A stretch of 64,000 nt of DNA, taken from assembly GCA_902552805.1 (NCBI GenBank), contig CACDIC010000005.1:42230-106229 (forward strand), read 5' to 3'. Source of the stretch: an uncultured Pelagibacteraceae bacterium. GTDB taxonomy: Bacteria > Pseudomonadota > Alphaproteobacteria > Pelagibacterales > Pelagibacteraceae. The stretch's first letter is position 1. Every line of letters begins with the position of its first letter. Below are positions 17,128-30,100 of the stretch, one piece after another. The notes under the pieces were generated by a model, which saw only the letters and a list, made by a program, of their open reading frames with translations, was not told where the DNA came from and searched no databases. Both the position numbers and the translations under genes were made by a program.

Positions 17128-17631
17128 ATGAAATCTGATAGAAATATTGTTTTTTTAGGCATGATGGGATCTGGTAAAACATCTATTGGATTTTTAGTTT
17201 CAAAAAAACTGAAATTAGATTTTTATGATGTGGACCATTACATAGAAAATAAGCTCGAAATGAAAATTTCAAATATATTCAAAAACAAAGGTGAAAAATT
17301 TTTCAGAGAATACGAGGAAAAAATTACTTTAGAACTTATGAAAATTAAGGGAATAGTAGTTTCTTTGGGTGGTGGAGCTTTTTTAAATAAAAATATAAGA
17401 AACGAGGTTTTGAAGAACCACATTTCTTTTTGGCTTAAAACTAAGGATGATATTTTAATCGAAAGAATAAAAAAAAGCGCTAAAAGGCCATTAGCCTATA
17501 ATGTTTCTAATAGTGATTTACAAAATATGATAAAAAATCGTAATAAATATTATGCAAAAGCGCAAAATAAAATTGATTGTGACAATAAAACGAAAAAAGA
17601 AATTGTAGATAAAATCTTAGATATTATATGA
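17128..17631 (+). CDS. aroK: Shikimate kinase
   Basis: AroK phosphorylates shikimate with ATP. From the ATG at 17128 the protein is 167 aa. It has the Walker A motif GMMGSGKTS (about 11-19), the shikimate-binding Asp in YDVDHYIE (about 32-39), the Arg in FFREYEE (about 58-64), GGGAF (about 79-83) and the lid Arg in SAKRPLA. The ORF-track start (TTG at 17065) adds 21 residues without family match, so I reject it. The next gene, aroB, overlaps by ATGA. Confidence 0.95.
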   Translation: MKSDRNIVFLGMMGSGKTSIGFLVSKKLKLDFYDVDHYIENKLEMKISNIFKNKGEKFFREYEEKITLELMKIKGIVVSLGGGAFLNKNIRNEVLKNHISFWLKTKDDILIERIKKSAKRPLAYNVSNSDLQNMIKNRNKYYAKAQNKIDCDNKTKKEIVDKILDII

Positions 17632-18734
17632 AAACAATTAAATTGATAATTAAGACTAATTCTGAAAAATATCCAATTTTTATTGGAAAGAATCTTATTA
17701 CAAAAATATCAAGTCTGATGGTCAATAATTCCATTAAATCAAAAAAATGTTTATTGGTAGTTGACAGAAATGTTCCTAAAAAATTTATTTCTGAAATAAA
17801 AAAAAAACTACGAAATAAAAAAGTATTTTTATTTAGTTTTAATGCCAATGAAAAAAATAAGAATCAAACTATTGTAAATTCAATCTTAGAAATTTTACTT
17901 AATAAAAATTTTTCTAGAGAAGATAGTTTATTAGCAATAGGGGGAGGTATAACTGGAGACGTTGGTGGTTTTGCTGCAAGTTTATTTAAAAGGGGATTGC
18001 ATTTTGTAAATATCCCCACCACCCTTTTAGCTCAAGTAGACTCATCGATTGGTGGCAAAACAGGAGTAAATTCTAAGCATGGAAAAAATCTCATTGGTAG
18101 CTTCTATCAACCAAAATTAGTCATAAGCGATATAGATACTTTAAAAACACTCAATAGAAGAGAAATTGTTTGTGGGTATGGTGAGATTTTAAAACACTCT
18201 ATAATCTCTAAAAAGAAATTCTTTAAATATTTGGATAACAATTTTGATAACATTATTAAACTTAAATCTCCTTATATAGAAAAGGCAATATTTGAGAGTT
18301 GTAAAATTAAAAAAGATGTAGTCGAAAAGGATGAAAAAGAGAGCAATTTAAGAAAAAAATTAAATTTTGGTCACACTTTTGGTCATTCATTTGAAGCTTC
18401 ACTAGGATATTCTAAAAGATTAAATCATGGTGAAGCTGTTATTTTAGGAATGATGGTGGCATTAAAATTTAGCAATAAGTATAAATTCCTAAATTCTAAT
18501 GATTATAAATTAATTTCTGCTCATTATAAAAATTCAAAATTACCTTCAGATATTAAAAAATATTTTAAAAATAAAGATCTTAATAAAATTATCAAATTTA
18601 TGAAAACTGATAAAAAAAACAATTCTGATAAAATAAAGTTGGTTTTATTGAAAAAAATAGGCCATACAATTTTAAATCAAGAATACTCAATAAAAAATTT
18701 AAATCGTTTCTTAAAAAATCAATTAATTGATTAA
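17628..18734 (+). CDS. aroB: 3-dehydroquinate synthase
   Basis: AroB makes 3-dehydroquinate from DAHP, the second shikimate step, using NAD and a divalent metal. The 368-aa protein has the NAD-binding GGGITGDVGGFAAS (about 105-118), the stretch NIPTTLLAQVDSSIGGKTGVN (about 127-147), and metal ligands in YGEILKHS, FGHTFGHSFEA (about 247-257) and NHGEAVILGM (about 266-275). It is coupled to aroK and ends with a 12-nt convergent overlap with bolA. Confidence 0.97.
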   Translation: MKTIKLIIKTNSEKYPIFIGKNLITKISSLMVNNSIKSKKCLLVVDRNVPKKFISEIKKKLRNKKVFLFSFNANEKNKNQTIVNSILEILLNKNFSREDSLLAIGGGITGDVGGFAASLFKRGLHFVNIPTTLLAQVDSSIGGKTGVNSKHGKNLIGSFYQPKLVISDIDTLKTLNRREIVCGYGEILKHSIISKKKFFKYLDNNFDNIIKLKSPYIEKAIFESCKIKKDVVEKDEKESNLRKKLNFGHTFGHSFEASLGYSKRLNHGEAVILGMMVALKFSNKYKFLNSNDYKLISAHYKNSKLPSDIKKYFKNKDLNKIIKFMKTDKKNNSDKIKLVLLKKIGHTILNQEYSIKNLNRFLKNQLID

Positions 18735-18983
18735 AATTTGAATAGAGTGAATATATTTATTTAATTCCTCATTCAAAATTTTGTAAATTTTTTTATCACT
18801 ATCAATTCTTTTCATTTGCTTAAGTTCCTTTGACACTAAAGAAATTTTAAGATGAAATTTACCTGCTTGATTTCCAGTATGATTTTTATGGAGAAAAGAT
18901 TTATCTTCAATTAATATACTTTCTAGAGCAATTTGATTTTGTAATTTATTTTTTACGATTGCAATTAAATCATTTATATTCAT
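18723..18983 (-). CDS. BolA family protein
   Basis: This is an 86-aa protein with the BolA class II KH-like fold. The conserved region contains a His in GKFHLKISLVSKELKQMKRIDSDKKIYKIL (about 42-71) matching the family helix-turn-strand core. BolA proteins work with monothiol glutaredoxins in Fe-S cluster handling and some bind DNA. It is divergent from the J-protein gene by only 18 nt, a bolA/dnaJ-like/cobS/cobT neighbourhood common in Alphaproteobacteria. A glutaredoxin gene is not in the window. Confidence 0.88.
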   Translation of the reverse strand: MNINDLIAIVKNKLQNQIALESILIEDKSFLHKNHTGNQAGKFHLKISLVSKELKQMKRIDSDKKIYKILNEELNKYIHSIQILIN

Positions 18984-19001
18984 AAGTATAGTTATATTAT
19001 C

Positions 19002-19535
19002 ATGAAAAATATTTGCGACTGGAATAATTGTAAAGAAATTGGTGAATATAAAGCGCCTATTGAAAAGGATAATAGTAAAAAATATAGAATGTTATGTTTA
19101 GAACACGTAAAAGAATTTAATAAAAATTGGAATTATTTTTCCGGTATGAATGATAATCAGGTAATTAATTTTCTAAAATCAGATATGATATGGCATAAAC
19201 CCACTCAAAGTTTTAGTTCATCTGATAATTTTTTTAAAGTTTTATGGAATAACACCTTAAAAGATGAAATGGATAATGATAAATTTAAAAGTGAATTCAA
19301 TCATATGCGTCAATTTAAATTTGATCATAAAGATATTAAAGCCTTTAGTATATTGGGTGTTTCAGTAGGTTTAAAATGGCAAAAAGTTCAGGAAAAATTC
19401 AAAACACTTGTCAAAAAATTTCACCCTGATATGAATGCCGGAAATAAAAAATATGAAGAAAAACTAAAGTTAATTACTTTAGCTTATACACAATTAAAAA
19501 ATACATATAGGAACAAAATTGACACCCAATCTTAA
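19002..19535 (+). CDS. J-domain protein preceding CobS
   Basis: This 177-aa protein carries a C-terminal J domain (about 112-172) with the diagnostic HPD in [13 protein letters not shown], so it probably stimulates an Hsp70 ATPase. The N-terminal 110 residues are unlike DnaJ. They hold [15 protein letters not shown] and a later [19 protein letters not shown], a small Cys/His set that might bind metal, followed by a helical linker. No G/F or zinc-finger domain is present. Proteins of this layout sit before cobS/cobT in many Alphaproteobacteria; the client may be that AAA+/VWA complex (inference). Confidence 0.88.
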   Translation: MKNICDWNNCKEIGEYKAPIEKDNSKKYRMLCLEHVKEFNKNWNYFSGMNDNQVINFLKSDMIWHKPTQSFSSSDNFFKVLWNNTLKDEMDNDKFKSEFNHMRQFKFDHKDIKAFSILGVSVGLKWQKVQEKFKTLVKKFHPDMNAGNKKYEEKLKLITLAYTQLKNTYRNKIDTQS

Positions 19536-20493
19536 CATTCAACCCGATATTAAAATTTCATTAAAACAATCATTTGGTATTGATTCTGAGATGGAAGTAG
19601 ACGCATTCTCTAAAAAAAGCGAATATGTTCCAGAAATAGATAAAAATTATAAATTTGATAGAGATACAACATTAGCAATTGTCTCTGGATTTGCACACAA
19701 TAAAAGAGTTCTGGTGCAAGGTTATCATGGCACAGGAAAATCTACACATATAGAACAAATTGCTGCTAGATTAAATTGGCCCTGTATAAGAGTTAACTTA
19801 GATAGCCACATCAGCAGAATAGATCTGATTGGTAAAGATGCAATCGTCCTGAAAGAAGGAAAACAAGTTACACAATTTAATGAAGGTATTTTACCATGGT
19901 CAATTCAAAATCCAGTAGCTTTAGTTTTTGATGAGTATGACGCTGGAAGACCTGATGTAATGTTTGTCATTCAAAGAGTTCTTGAAGCTGAAGGTAACTT
20001 TACCCTCTTAGACAAAAATAAGGTCATAAAGCAAAATAAATTTTTTAGATTATTTGCTACATCAAATACAGTCGGTTTAGGAGATACCACTGGACTTTAT
20101 CATGGAACACAACAAATCAATCAAGGTCAAATGGATAGATGGAATATTGTAACAACACTTAATTACCTTAGTCTAGATAAAGAAATGGATATTATATTAG
20201 CGAAAAACAAATCTTTAAATAATCCCAAAGGAAAAGAAAAAGTTTCAAATATGATAAAAGTTGCATCCTTAACTCGAAAAGGATTTATAGCCGGCGACAT
20301 AAGTACTGTAATGAGTCCAAGAACTGTATTGCATTGGGCTGAAAATGCAGAAATTTTTAAAGATGTAGGTTACGCATTTAGAGTCACTTTTCTAAATAAA
20401 TGTGATGAAATTGAAAAAAATACAATTGCTGAATACTATCAAAGATGTTTTGGAGAAGAACTACCAGAGTCACTCGCAAATATTCAAATTTAA
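19519..20493 (+). CDS. cobS: CobS-type AAA+ ATPase (cobaltochelatase subunit family)
   Basis: CobS is the MoxR-like AAA+ motor that partners CobT. The 324-aa protein shows Walker [11 protein letters not shown] (about 74-83), Walker [11 protein letters not shown] (about 134-143) and sensor ATSNTVG (about 180-186). The start is TTG at 19519, supported by AGGA 6 nt upstream and by the conserved N-terminal [17 protein letters not shown] that a later ATG would cut. It overlaps the J-protein gene by 17 nt. In cobalamin makers CobS-CobT-CobN inserts cobalt; SAR11 is known not to make B12 and no CobN is seen here, so another chaperone-like role is likely. Confidence 0.92.
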   Translation: MTPNLNIQPDIKISLKQSFGIDSEMEVDAFSKKSEYVPEIDKNYKFDRDTTLAIVSGFAHNKRVLVQGYHGTGKSTHIEQIAARLNWPCIRVNLDSHISRIDLIGKDAIVLKEGKQVTQFNEGILPWSIQNPVALVFDEYDAGRPDVMFVIQRVLEAEGNFTLLDKNKVIKQNKFFRLFATSNTVGLGDTTGLYHGTQQINQGQMDRWNIVTTLNYLSLDKEMDIILAKNKSLNNPKGKEKVSNMIKVASLTRKGFIAGDISTVMSPRTVLHWAENAEIFKDVGYAFRVTFLNKCDEIEKNTIAEYYQRCFGEELPESLANIQI

Positions 20494-22293
20494 ATGAAAA
20501 ATAACAAGGCTGAAAACTTAAGAGAAAAACTTAAGCAAGCTTTAACTTCAACAGCTAGAGTGATTTCTGATGATATTCATCTAAAAACTATTGATGAAAA
20601 AAACAAAAAAGATTTGAATTTTGTTGATATTGAAAATCTCAACTCAAAAGGAGATTTCATTAAAGCCAGAGCAGAGTCTGACTCATCTGCTTTAAAAAAA
20701 AAATTTTCAAATGATGAGATTTATAAAAAGAATTTACCTTTAAATTCTTCATATAAGTCTCTTTATTCTATCGCAGAAAAAGTAAGATATGAATGCCTTG
20801 GCTCAGAAATGTTGAAAGGTATAGCAAAAAATCTTAAGGAAAATTATGATCAAATAATCCAATTAAAAAGAAAAGACCAATTAAATTCAAAAGAAGATGT
20901 TCCGGTAGTGGAAGCTTTTGAATTGTACATGTTAAAAAAATTTTTAAACGTTAAATTAAATACATTAACAAGTAATATGTTAAATTTTTGGGAAAAAGAC
21001 TTCGATAAAGTAATGAATAAACACATTGAATTTTTAAAAGAAAACTTAGAATATCAAAATGAATATTCCTCAAAGTTTTCAGAAATATTACAAGAAATGG
21101 ATATTTTTAAAAATGAGGATAATGAAGAAACCAGGGAAGAAAACCAAGATGATGGTCAAAATAATCCTTCTAATGATGACCAAGACAACAATTCAGATGA
21201 TACTAGAGATGAAAATAACAATGAAGAGACTGAAGCGAGCTTAGACTCTGAATATGACATAGATGAATATAAACTTGATGAGCAACTTATTGATAGTGAA
21301 TCTGATCAAAAAAATAATGAACAAGTTATCCAAAAAAAATCAATTAATGATTTAAATACAGACTATAAAATCTTCACAACACAGTTTGATGAAACAACAA
21401 AAGCAGAAAATTTAGAAAACTCTGATGAAGCTTCAAAATTAAGAAAAACTTTAGATCAACAATTAATAGGTTTTCAAGATGTCATTACCAAACTTGCAAA
21501 CAAGCTTCAAAGACAATTGTTAGCAAAACAAAATAGGGCTTGGGAGTTTGATTTAGAGGAAGGGTTATTGGATAGTTCAAAACTACCAAGAATAATTATG
21601 GACCCTTATAATTCATTATCATTTAAAAAAGAGAAGGATTTAGATTTTAAAGACACTGTCGTTACTCTTTTAATAGATAATTCTGGATCCATGAGAGGCC
21701 GACCAATTACAATTGCTGCGATCTGCGCTGATATTTTATCAAGAACCTTGGAAAGATGTTCTGTCAAAGTTGAAATATTAGGTTTCACAACAAAAAATTG
21801 GAAAGGTGGAAAAAGTAGAGAATTTTGGAATAAAGAGGGTAAACCAAAAACACCAGGTAGATTAAATGATTTAAGACACATAATTTATAAAGGCGCTGAC
21901 ACACATTGGCGGCAATGTAAAAATAATCTTAGTTTAATGTTAAAAGAAGGATTGTTAAAAGAAAATATTGATGGAGAAGCAATTTATTGGGCATTTAATC
22001 GATTAAAAAAAAGAAAAGAAGAAAGAAAAATATTAATGGTAATTTCTGATGGTGCACCAGTTGATGACTCAACTCTGTCAGTCAATTCAGGGGATTTTCT
22101 TGAAAAACATTTAAAGAAAATTGTGAAATTTATCGAAGAAAAAACCGAAACTGAAATTTTAGCGATTGGAATAGGCCATGATGTATCAAGATACTACAAT
22201 CGAGCGATAAAGATTACAGATGTCAATGAATTAGGAGATGTCATGATTTCTCAATTGAGTGAACTTTTTAAAAGTAAAAAAAATTTACATTAA
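20494..22293 (+). CDS. cobT: CobT-type VWA-domain protein
   Basis: CobT (599 aa) forms a two-tiered ring with CobS. The N-terminal helical part (about 1-200) is followed by a very acidic Asn/Asp/Glu-rich linker (about 205-290) and a C-terminal von Willebrand A domain (about 370-599) with MIDAS motif [10 protein letters not shown] and a second metal segment [15 protein letters not shown]. It begins directly after the cobS stop and ends with a 4-nt convergent overlap with regB. As with CobS, its presence in a lineage without B12 synthesis suggests a different target, perhaps another metal-protein assembly. Confidence 0.93.
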   Translation: MKNNKAENLREKLKQALTSTARVISDDIHLKTIDEKNKKDLNFVDIENLNSKGDFIKARAESDSSALKKKFSNDEIYKKNLPLNSSYKSLYSIAEKVRYECLGSEMLKGIAKNLKENYDQIIQLKRKDQLNSKEDVPVVEAFELYMLKKFLNVKLNTLTSNMLNFWEKDFDKVMNKHIEFLKENLEYQNEYSSKFSEILQEMDIFKNEDNEETREENQDDGQNNPSNDDQDNNSDDTRDENNNEETEASLDSEYDIDEYKLDEQLIDSESDQKNNEQVIQKKSINDLNTDYKIFTTQFDETTKAENLENSDEASKLRKTLDQQLIGFQDVITKLANKLQRQLLAKQNRAWEFDLEEGLLDSSKLPRIIMDPYNSLSFKKEKDLDFKDTVVTLLIDNSGSMRGRPITIAAICADILSRTLERCSVKVEILGFTTKNWKGGKSREFWNKEGKPKTPGRLNDLRHIIYKGADTHWRQCKNNLSLMLKEGLLKENIDGEAIYWAFNRLKKRKEERKILMVISDGAPVDDSTLSVNSGDFLEKHLKKIVKFIEEKTETEILAIGIGHDVSRYYNRAIKITDVNELGDVMISQLSELFKSKKNLH

Positions 22294-23558
22294 AGATTGA
22301 ACAAATCTTTATTTTTCCACTTTATTGTTACTTCAGCTCCACTTCTTGTTTGAGAATTCCAACAATTAACAGTGGCAAAATTTTTTTCTAGTAAAGTCTT
22401 TCCTATAAATAATCCTAAACCTAATCCACTATTTTTATCAGTTGATTTGAGATAAGGTTCTCCAATTTTGGATAAAATATCGCTTGGATATCCATTACCA
22501 TCATCTTCAATGGTAATTTCTGTAAAATCATTATCACTTTTCAAATTTATAAAAACTTTGCTTTTACAAAACTTATTTGCATTACCTATAAAATTTCTTA
22601 ATCCATAAACTATTTCAATCGATCTATAAATTTTCTTTGAATTTAGATCTTGTTCTAGATTTAAACTAAATTCTTTTTTACTTGTTTCCTTAAATGATGA
22701 AATAATTTGTCTTAAATATTCTCTCATTGATAAGTCCTCATCAATAAATTCGTCTTCCTGATCAGGATTTAAGGATAATCTTTTTAATATTTCATTACAC
22801 CTTTCAACTTGACTTAACAACAATTTAATATCTTGTGAAACATCTTTTTGATCTTTTAGTTGTTTTGATAATTCCTGAGTAATTATCTTTATTGTTGATA
22901 AGGGTGTCCCTAATGAATGTGCAGCTGCTGCAGCTTGTCCACCTAAAGATAACATCTCATGTTCTTTAGCCATAATTTCTTCCATTTTATTTAAAGCATC
23001 TTTTCTTAACTTGCTTTCAGCACCGAATATAATTGCAAAATAATTTAAAAAAAGAAGAGCAATTATTAAAGATAAAGGGATAGCATAGATATAATAATTA
23101 CTCACATGAAAGTGATCACTTAAGGGTCCGGGTAAGTCTTTTGAAAAAAAGGTTAAGCCTACAATAGATAAAGTAGTTAATAATACTAATAATGAATTAG
23201 TTTTAAAACTTAAATTTGATGAAGCAAAGACACTTGGTATTATTAAAAAAATGATAAATGGATTCTTCACACCCCCTGTAAGATAAATCAATCCACATAA
23301 TTGTATTATATCAACGAGTAAATGAATAAATGCTGATCTATCTGTTAACTGCGTTTTTTTGTAGATAAAAATTAAGTAAAGATTACTAATCACTCCAATA
23401 GAAATAAATAAATTTGCAAAAATAAAGTTGAAATCAAAATTTAGATAAAAATATACTAGATATACCGATATTAATTGACCAATAATACCAATCCACCTTA
23501 AATTTATATAAATTGATTTTTTTAAAGAATATTGTTTTGAAGTTTCAAAAAACTTCAT
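22290..23558 (-). CDS. regB: RegB/PrrB-type redox sensor histidine kinase
   Basis: This 422-aa membrane histidine kinase has six predicted transmembrane helices (about 18-190), including the RegB quinone-site motif [12 protein letters not shown] (about 95-106). The H box is [14 protein letters not shown] (His about 215), and the redox Cys lies in [12 protein letters not shown] shortly after. The ATP lid shows IEDDGNGYP and [15 protein letters not shown]. RegB senses the respiratory/quinone redox state and phosphorylates RegA. No RegA or SenC gene is adjacent; instead it follows gyrB by 2 nt on the same strand. Confidence 0.92.
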   Translation of the reverse strand: MKFFETSKQYSLKKSIYINLRWIGIIGQLISVYLVYFYLNFDFNFIFANLFISIGVISNLYLIFIYKKTQLTDRSAFIHLLVDIIQLCGLIYLTGGVKNPFIIFLIIPSVFASSNLSFKTNSLLVLLTTLSIVGLTFFSKDLPGPLSDHFHVSNYYIYAIPLSLIIALLFLNYFAIIFGAESKLRKDALNKMEEIMAKEHEMLSLGGQAAAAAHSLGTPLSTIKIITQELSKQLKDQKDVSQDIKLLLSQVERCNEILKRLSLNPDQEDEFIDEDLSMREYLRQIISSFKETSKKEFSLNLEQDLNSKKIYRSIEIVYGLRNFIGNANKFCKSKVFINLKSDNDFTEITIEDDGNGYPSDILSKIGEPYLKSTDKNSGLGLGLFIGKTLLEKNFATVNCWNSQTRSGAEVTIKWKNKDLFNL

Positions 23559-23560
23559 TT

Positions 23561-25624
<2,064 letters not shown>

Positions 25625-25735
25625 TTATTTTACGGAAAAATTAATTATATCATTTTTTGTACTAAATTGCTCTTTTTATAATTTTACCAATTTGTAAAAA
25701 ATGTCAAATTGAGCGCATAAAATAAAGATTATTTG

Positions 25736-25825
25736 TGGCGGAGAGAATGGGATTCGAACCCATGAAAGAGTTGCCCCTTTACACGCTTTCCAAGCGTGCG
25801 CCTTCAACCACTCGGCCACCTCTCC
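25736..25825 (-). tRNA. tRNA-Ser (GGA)
   Basis: This is a 90-nt class II cloverleaf with encoded CCA and a long variable arm. The acceptor GGAGAGG pairs with TCTCTCC, the anticodon stem is CACGC/GCGTG with loop TTGGAAA (anticodon GGA), and the T loop is TTCGAAT. It lies 9 nt after the methyltransferase stop and about 114 nt before gyrB on the same strand. It also borders the small glycan-type cassette. Confidence 0.95.
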
Positions 25826-25834
25826 ACTTATATT

Positions 25835-26509
25835 TCATTTTTTTCTAACAACTAAATTATTTTGAAAATACTCAATTTTCAAATAATCAGAATATAGAGA
25901 CAAAAATTTATCAATACCTACGTATGATTGTAAAATTCTATTATCATCGTGTTGTAAAAAATCATCAAAAAACATAAGTCCATTAACTTTTAAAATTTTA
26001 AATGCTTCAATTGCATCAGACAGAATATCTTCCCCATTATGAGATCCATCAATATAAATAAAGTCAAAATGAACATTGTCTTTTAACAATTTTCTCATTG
26101 AAATAACTGAGTCATTTTTTATTTTCTTAAAATTAAATCCTGAGAGATTCTGATCAAAAGCTTTTTCTATTAAATCAAAATTAGGCGAAAGTGTTTTACT
26201 ATTCGGATTAGGCATATCCCATATATCTAAAAAAAAGGCATTAACAAATTTGTATTCAGATACAACGTAAAAAGAAGATAACCCCTCATAACAACCTACC
26301 TCCAAATAATCAAATTTTGAGCTCTTATCTTTTGGCAAAAAAAAAGTAAAAATTTCAAAATTGTTTAAAAACCATTTTTGTGAGAAATTTTTGTGATCTA
26401 ATTTTTCTTCAAATATTTTTTTTTGAGAAGCATAGTCCTTTTTACATCTTTTTTTTAATGCTTTAGATTTATAATAGTGTAAAAAATATTTTAATTTTAA
26501 AAAAAACAT
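25835..26509 (-). CDS. Class I SAM-dependent methyltransferase
   Basis: This 224-aa protein has a Rossmann methyltransferase fold. Motif I is [14 protein letters not shown], followed by an acidic strand end in AFFLDIWDM, then [35 protein letters not shown], the pattern of the Methyltransf_24-like group. Such enzymes often modify surface sugars or cap glycans. The N-terminus is basic and hydrophobic ([20 protein letters not shown]) and may touch the membrane. The ORF-track start is a TTG at 26527; the ATG at 26509 is the better start. It is divergent from the epimerase gene and neighbours a GT17 gene. Confidence 0.85.
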   Translation of the reverse strand: MFFLKLKYFLHYYKSKALKKRCKKDYASQKKIFEEKLDHKNFSQKWFLNNFEIFTFFLPKDKSSKFDYLEVGCYEGLSSFYVVSEYKFVNAFFLDIWDMPNPNSKTLSPNFDLIEKAFDQNLSGFNFKKIKNDSVISMRKLLKDNVHFDFIYIDGSHNGEDILSDAIEAFKILKVNGLMFFDDFLQHDDNRILQSYVGIDKFLSLYSDYLKIEYFQNNLVVRKK

Positions 26510-26544
26510 ATTAATCAATATATTCAAAAATATTAAAAAATAAA

Positions 26545-27489
26545 ATGATACTTGTAACAGGATGTACTGGATATATAGGCTTTCACATTTGTGAATTTTT
26601 AGAATTAAAAAGATTGCCTTATTTTGGAATTGATAACTTTTCTAGATCTCATTCGAAAAATATTATTAATAAAAAAAAGTTTTTAAAAACTGATATAAAC
26701 TCAAAAATCATTTCATCTTTAGTCTCCTCAAAAAAAATTCATACTGTAATACATGCTGCAGCTTTGAGCTTTCCACCAGAGTCAGAAAAAAATCGAAAAA
26801 TTTATTTTGAGAATAATATTGAAAAAACAAAAAATTTTATTGACGTATGTGTTAAAAATAATATTAAGAAATTCATTTTTTTATCGAGTTCTAATGTATA
26901 CAATTTTAATCCAAATAATATAAAGGCAGCATCTGAAAGTCAAAAAAATAAGCCATCAAATTATTATGGTAAGACGAAATCTATAATTGAGAAATATTTG
27001 AAAAATAAATTTGAAATCTGCTACATACTAAGATTATTTAATATAGCTGGTTATATAAATAAAAAAGAATTTTTCGAATTCAAAAATAAATTTAGAAGAA
27101 TTATGCCTGTAATAACCGAAGCCTCTAGAAAAAAATTGCTATTTAAAATAAATCTTGTGAAAAATAAAAGAAAGTTAATTTATCCAGGAAGAGACTTTGT
27201 TCATGTAAAAGACTTTTTAAGTATTATTTTTAAAATTTTAAAAAGAAACAACATTGGTTCATATATTATGAATGTAGGGAGCGGAGAACTTATATATTTG
27301 GATAAAATAATCAAAATCTTTGAAAAAAAGATGAATAAAAAAATTTCTTACAAAAAAAAATTTTATGAGTTGGGTAACTATAACTATACTTTGAGTAACA
27401 ATTATAAATTAAGAAAAATATTAAATTTTGATTTTAAATTTAATATTAATGAAATTGTTAAAAGCTGTATTAAAAAAAAAGTTATATAA
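26545..27489 (+). CDS. NAD-dependent epimerase/dehydratase (extended SDR)
   Basis: This 314-aa extended short-chain dehydrogenase has the nucleotide-binding motif VTGCTGYIGFHICEFLE (about 4-20), the catalytic Ser region FLSSSNVYNF, and YxxxK as NYYGKTKSIIEKYL (about 143-156). The C-terminal part (RDFVHVKDF, VGSGELIYL) is typical of UDP-sugar 4-epimerases of the GalE type. The exact sugar cannot be read off. It is very Lys/Asn/Ile-rich. It is the only plus-strand gene between 22.3 and 37.9 kb and overlaps GT17 convergently by 8 nt; together with the methyltransferase it suggests making a decorated surface glycan. Confidence 0.88.
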   Translation: MILVTGCTGYIGFHICEFLELKRLPYFGIDNFSRSHSKNIINKKKFLKTDINSKIISSLVSSKKIHTVIHAAALSFPPESEKNRKIYFENNIEKTKNFIDVCVKNNIKKFIFLSSSNVYNFNPNNIKAASESQKNKPSNYYGKTKSIIEKYLKNKFEICYILRLFNIAGYINKKEFFEFKNKFRRIMPVITEASRKKLLFKINLVKNKRKLIYPGRDFVHVKDFLSIIFKILKRNNIGSYIMNVGSGELIYLDKIIKIFEKKMNKKISYKKKFYELGNYNYTLSNNYKLRKILNFDFKFNINEIVKSCIKKKVI

Positions 27490-28288
27490 TCCAATTTCTA
27501 TAAAAACCTTGGTTTTTTATCAAATATTGTGGAAAAAATTGTTCACTGAACTCTAATTTAGAAAATTTGATATCTCTTCCAAATAAATCTTTATTTTCTT
27601 TTACTCTTTTTTTTATTGTCTCTAAATCACTATTTTCAAGAGTATCTAATTCAGAATGCGTCCATGCTTTAATCTTTTTCTGAATATCTTCCTCAGACAT
27701 TAAATATGAAAAATGCCAACCAGCTTTATTTAACACTTTTATTTTCTTAAATTTATCAAATCTAAAAAAACTATATTTCAAATTTTTTTTAGCGATAAGT
27801 CTTAACCAACTAAATGATTTCAAATTTTTAAATTTTGAAACACGACTACCTTCCCAAACATCTTTATATTGTTCTGACAACAAGTTTAATTTGTAATAAA
27901 AACAATATTGTTCACAAATTACTATATTATTACCAATACTCGTTAAATTACTTACGACTTCAGGATTTATAATTTCATCAGCATCTGAATATATTATTAA
28001 ATCATCTGGTTGAGTATTTTTTAATCCATTCATAAGAAAATTTCTTTGATAATCTTGTCTTTCCCAAATTCCTAGACTTTCTGGAAAGTTATCAATTTTT
28101 AAATAAATAATTTTGTGACTAAAATTTTTGAATTTTTTATGATCAAAAAGATATCCTTTAATTTTACCTCTATGATCATAATAAGACTCACAAATTACAA
28201 AGTAGTCTACATACTTATCTAATATGTTAAATCTTATTTCAGTCAATAAATTTTCATTAAAAAATATGAAACAATCGTAAATTTTCAT
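27482..28288 (-). CDS. Glycosyltransferase family 17 protein
   Basis: This 268-aa protein matches the GT17 pattern (relatives of eukaryotic MGAT3, beta-1,4-GlcNAc transferase). It has [21 protein letters not shown] at the N-terminus, a DxD-like metal site in [13 protein letters not shown] (about 98-110), and the late [25 protein letters not shown]. It has no membrane span and probably works on the cytoplasmic face in glycan synthesis; donor and acceptor are unknown. Its ATG overlaps the lepA stop (ATGA), so it is translated from the tail of the thrS-lepA translation operon. Confidence 0.87.
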   Translation of the reverse strand: MKIYDCFIFFNENLLTEIRFNILDKYVDYFVICESYYDHRGKIKGYLFDHKKFKNFSHKIIYLKIDNFPESLGIWERQDYQRNFLMNGLKNTQPDDLIIYSDADEIINPEVVSNLTSIGNNIVICEQYCFYYKLNLLSEQYKDVWEGSRVSKFKNLKSFSWLRLIAKKNLKYSFFRFDKFKKIKVLNKAGWHFSYLMSEEDIQKKIKAWTHSELDTLENSDLETIKKRVKENKDLFGRDIKFSKLEFSEQFFPQYLIKNQGFYRNWII

Positions 28289-30093
28289 TTAGCACCTTTA
28301 ATCTTTAAAACTCCTATAAATGCTTCTTGAGGGATCTCAACTCTTCCAAATTGTTTGGACCTTGCTTTTCCCTTTTTTTGTTTTTCTAAAAGTTTTCTTT
28401 TTCTATCTGTTGCTCCTCCACCATGTATCTTTGTCAAAACATCTTTCTTAAAACCTTTAATTGTTTCTCTTGCGATAATTTTGCCACCAATCGCAGCTTG
28501 TACGGGGATCATAAAATTATGTCGAGGTATCAAATCTTTTAATTTTTCACAAACTTCTCTTCCAGTTTTTTGAGCAAAATCTTTATGTATCATCATGGCA
28601 AGTGCATCAACTGGTTCACTATTAACTAAAATACCAAGTTTTACTAAATCTCCCTCTCTATGCTCTAAAATTTCATAATCAAAACTTGCATAACCACTTG
28701 TCATAGATTTAATTCTGTCATTAAAATCAAAAACTACTTCATTTAATGGTAGTTCATAATTTAATACAGCTCTATTGCCTGAATATGAAAGATTAGTTTG
28801 GACTCCTCTTTTATCCTGACATAATTTTATTATTGAACCCAGGAATTCATCTGGAGTTATTATGGTAGCTTTAATCCAAGGCTCCTCAATTGAATTGATA
28901 ATTGTTGGATCAGGAAGAGTTGATGGATTTTGTAAGTCCATAATTTTACCATTATTTAATTTAACTTTATAAACTACTCCAGGTGTAGTTGTTAATAAGT
29001 TAACATCAAACTCTCTTTCTAATCTTTCTGTGATGATTTCAAGATGTAAAAGACCTAAAAATCCGCATCTAAATCCTAATCCTAGAGCTGATGATGACTC
29101 TGCTTCAAATGAAAAACTTGCATCATTTAATTGTAATTTAGCTAGCCCATCTTTTAATTTTTGATACTCAGAGCTATCAACAGGAAACAACCCACAAAAA
29201 ACTACAGGTTTACTTGGTTTAAAACCAGGCAATGCATTCACAAGTGGTTTTGATGCATCACAGATAGTGTCACCAACTTTTGTTTCTGAAAGAACTTTAA
29301 TTCCTGTTGTGATAAAACCTATTTCACCAGTATTTAATTCATCTATATCTTTTGCTTTTGGTGTAAAAACCCCAACTTTTTCAACTATATAATCTTGATT
29401 AGTAGAAAGCATTTTAATTTTCATATTTTTTGTAAGTTTACCATTAATTACTCTAACTAAAATCACGACACCTAAATAAGTGTCATACCAACTATCAACT
29501 AATAGACATTTTAAATCTTTATCAGTGTCACCTTTTGGACTCGGTAATTGATTAATAATTTGTTCCAGAATATCATTTATACCTTCTCCGGTTTTTCCTG
29601 AACAAGGAATCGCATTTTCAGTATCAATTCCAATAACATCTTCGATTTGTTTCTTTGTTCTATCTAGATCAGAAGCGGGCAAATCTATTTTGTTTAAAAC
29701 AGGAATGATTTCATGATTAATATCTAGAGCTTGATAGACATTAGCCAGTGTTTGAGCTTCGACACCCTGGGTACTATCTACAATTAATATTGATCCTTCA
29801 CAGGCATACAAAGATCTGCTTACCTCATAACTAAAATCTACATGACCAGGGGTGTCTATAATATTTAAAATATAATTTTTTCCGTTTTTAGCTTTATAAT
29901 TCAACTTTACAGTCTGTGCTTTTATTGTGATACCTCTTTCTCTTTCTATATCCATAGAGTCAAGTACTTGTGATTTCATTTCTCTCTCTGTCAAACCACC
30001 ACATTGATGGATTATTCTATCAGCTATTGTAGATTTCCCATGATCAATATGAGCAATGATTGCAAAATTTCTTATATTATTGATTGTACTCAT
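28285..30093 (-). CDS. lepA: Elongation factor 4 (LepA)
   Basis: LepA is a ribosome-associated GTPase of the EF-G family, linked to back-translocation and to ribosome biogenesis. The 602-aa length is standard. G motifs are AHIDHGKST (about 14-22), the switch II segment IDTPGHVDF (about 80-88) and NKID (about 135-138). The LepA-specific C-terminal domain ends with [21 protein letters not shown]-like wording ([20 protein letters not shown]). It follows pheT by 7 nt and is coupled to GT17. Confidence 0.97.
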   Translation of the reverse strand: MSTINNIRNFAIIAHIDHGKSTIADRIIHQCGGLTEREMKSQVLDSMDIERERGITIKAQTVKLNYKAKNGKNYILNIIDTPGHVDFSYEVSRSLYACEGSILIVDSTQGVEAQTLANVYQALDINHEIIPVLNKIDLPASDLDRTKKQIEDVIGIDTENAIPCSGKTGEGINDILEQIINQLPSPKGDTDKDLKCLLVDSWYDTYLGVVILVRVINGKLTKNMKIKMLSTNQDYIVEKVGVFTPKAKDIDELNTGEIGFITTGIKVLSETKVGDTICDASKPLVNALPGFKPSKPVVFCGLFPVDSSEYQKLKDGLAKLQLNDASFSFEAESSSALGLGFRCGFLGLLHLEIITERLEREFDVNLLTTTPGVVYKVKLNNGKIMDLQNPSTLPDPTIINSIEEPWIKATIITPDEFLGSIIKLCQDKRGVQTNLSYSGNRAVLNYELPLNEVVFDFNDRIKSMTSGYASFDYEILEHREGDLVKLGILVNSEPVDALAMMIHKDFAQKTGREVCEKLKDLIPRHNFMIPVQAAIGGKIIARETIKGFKKDVLTKIHGGGATDRKRKLLEKQKKGKARSKQFGRVEIPQEAFIGVLKIKGAK

Positions 30094-30100
30094 TTTAATT

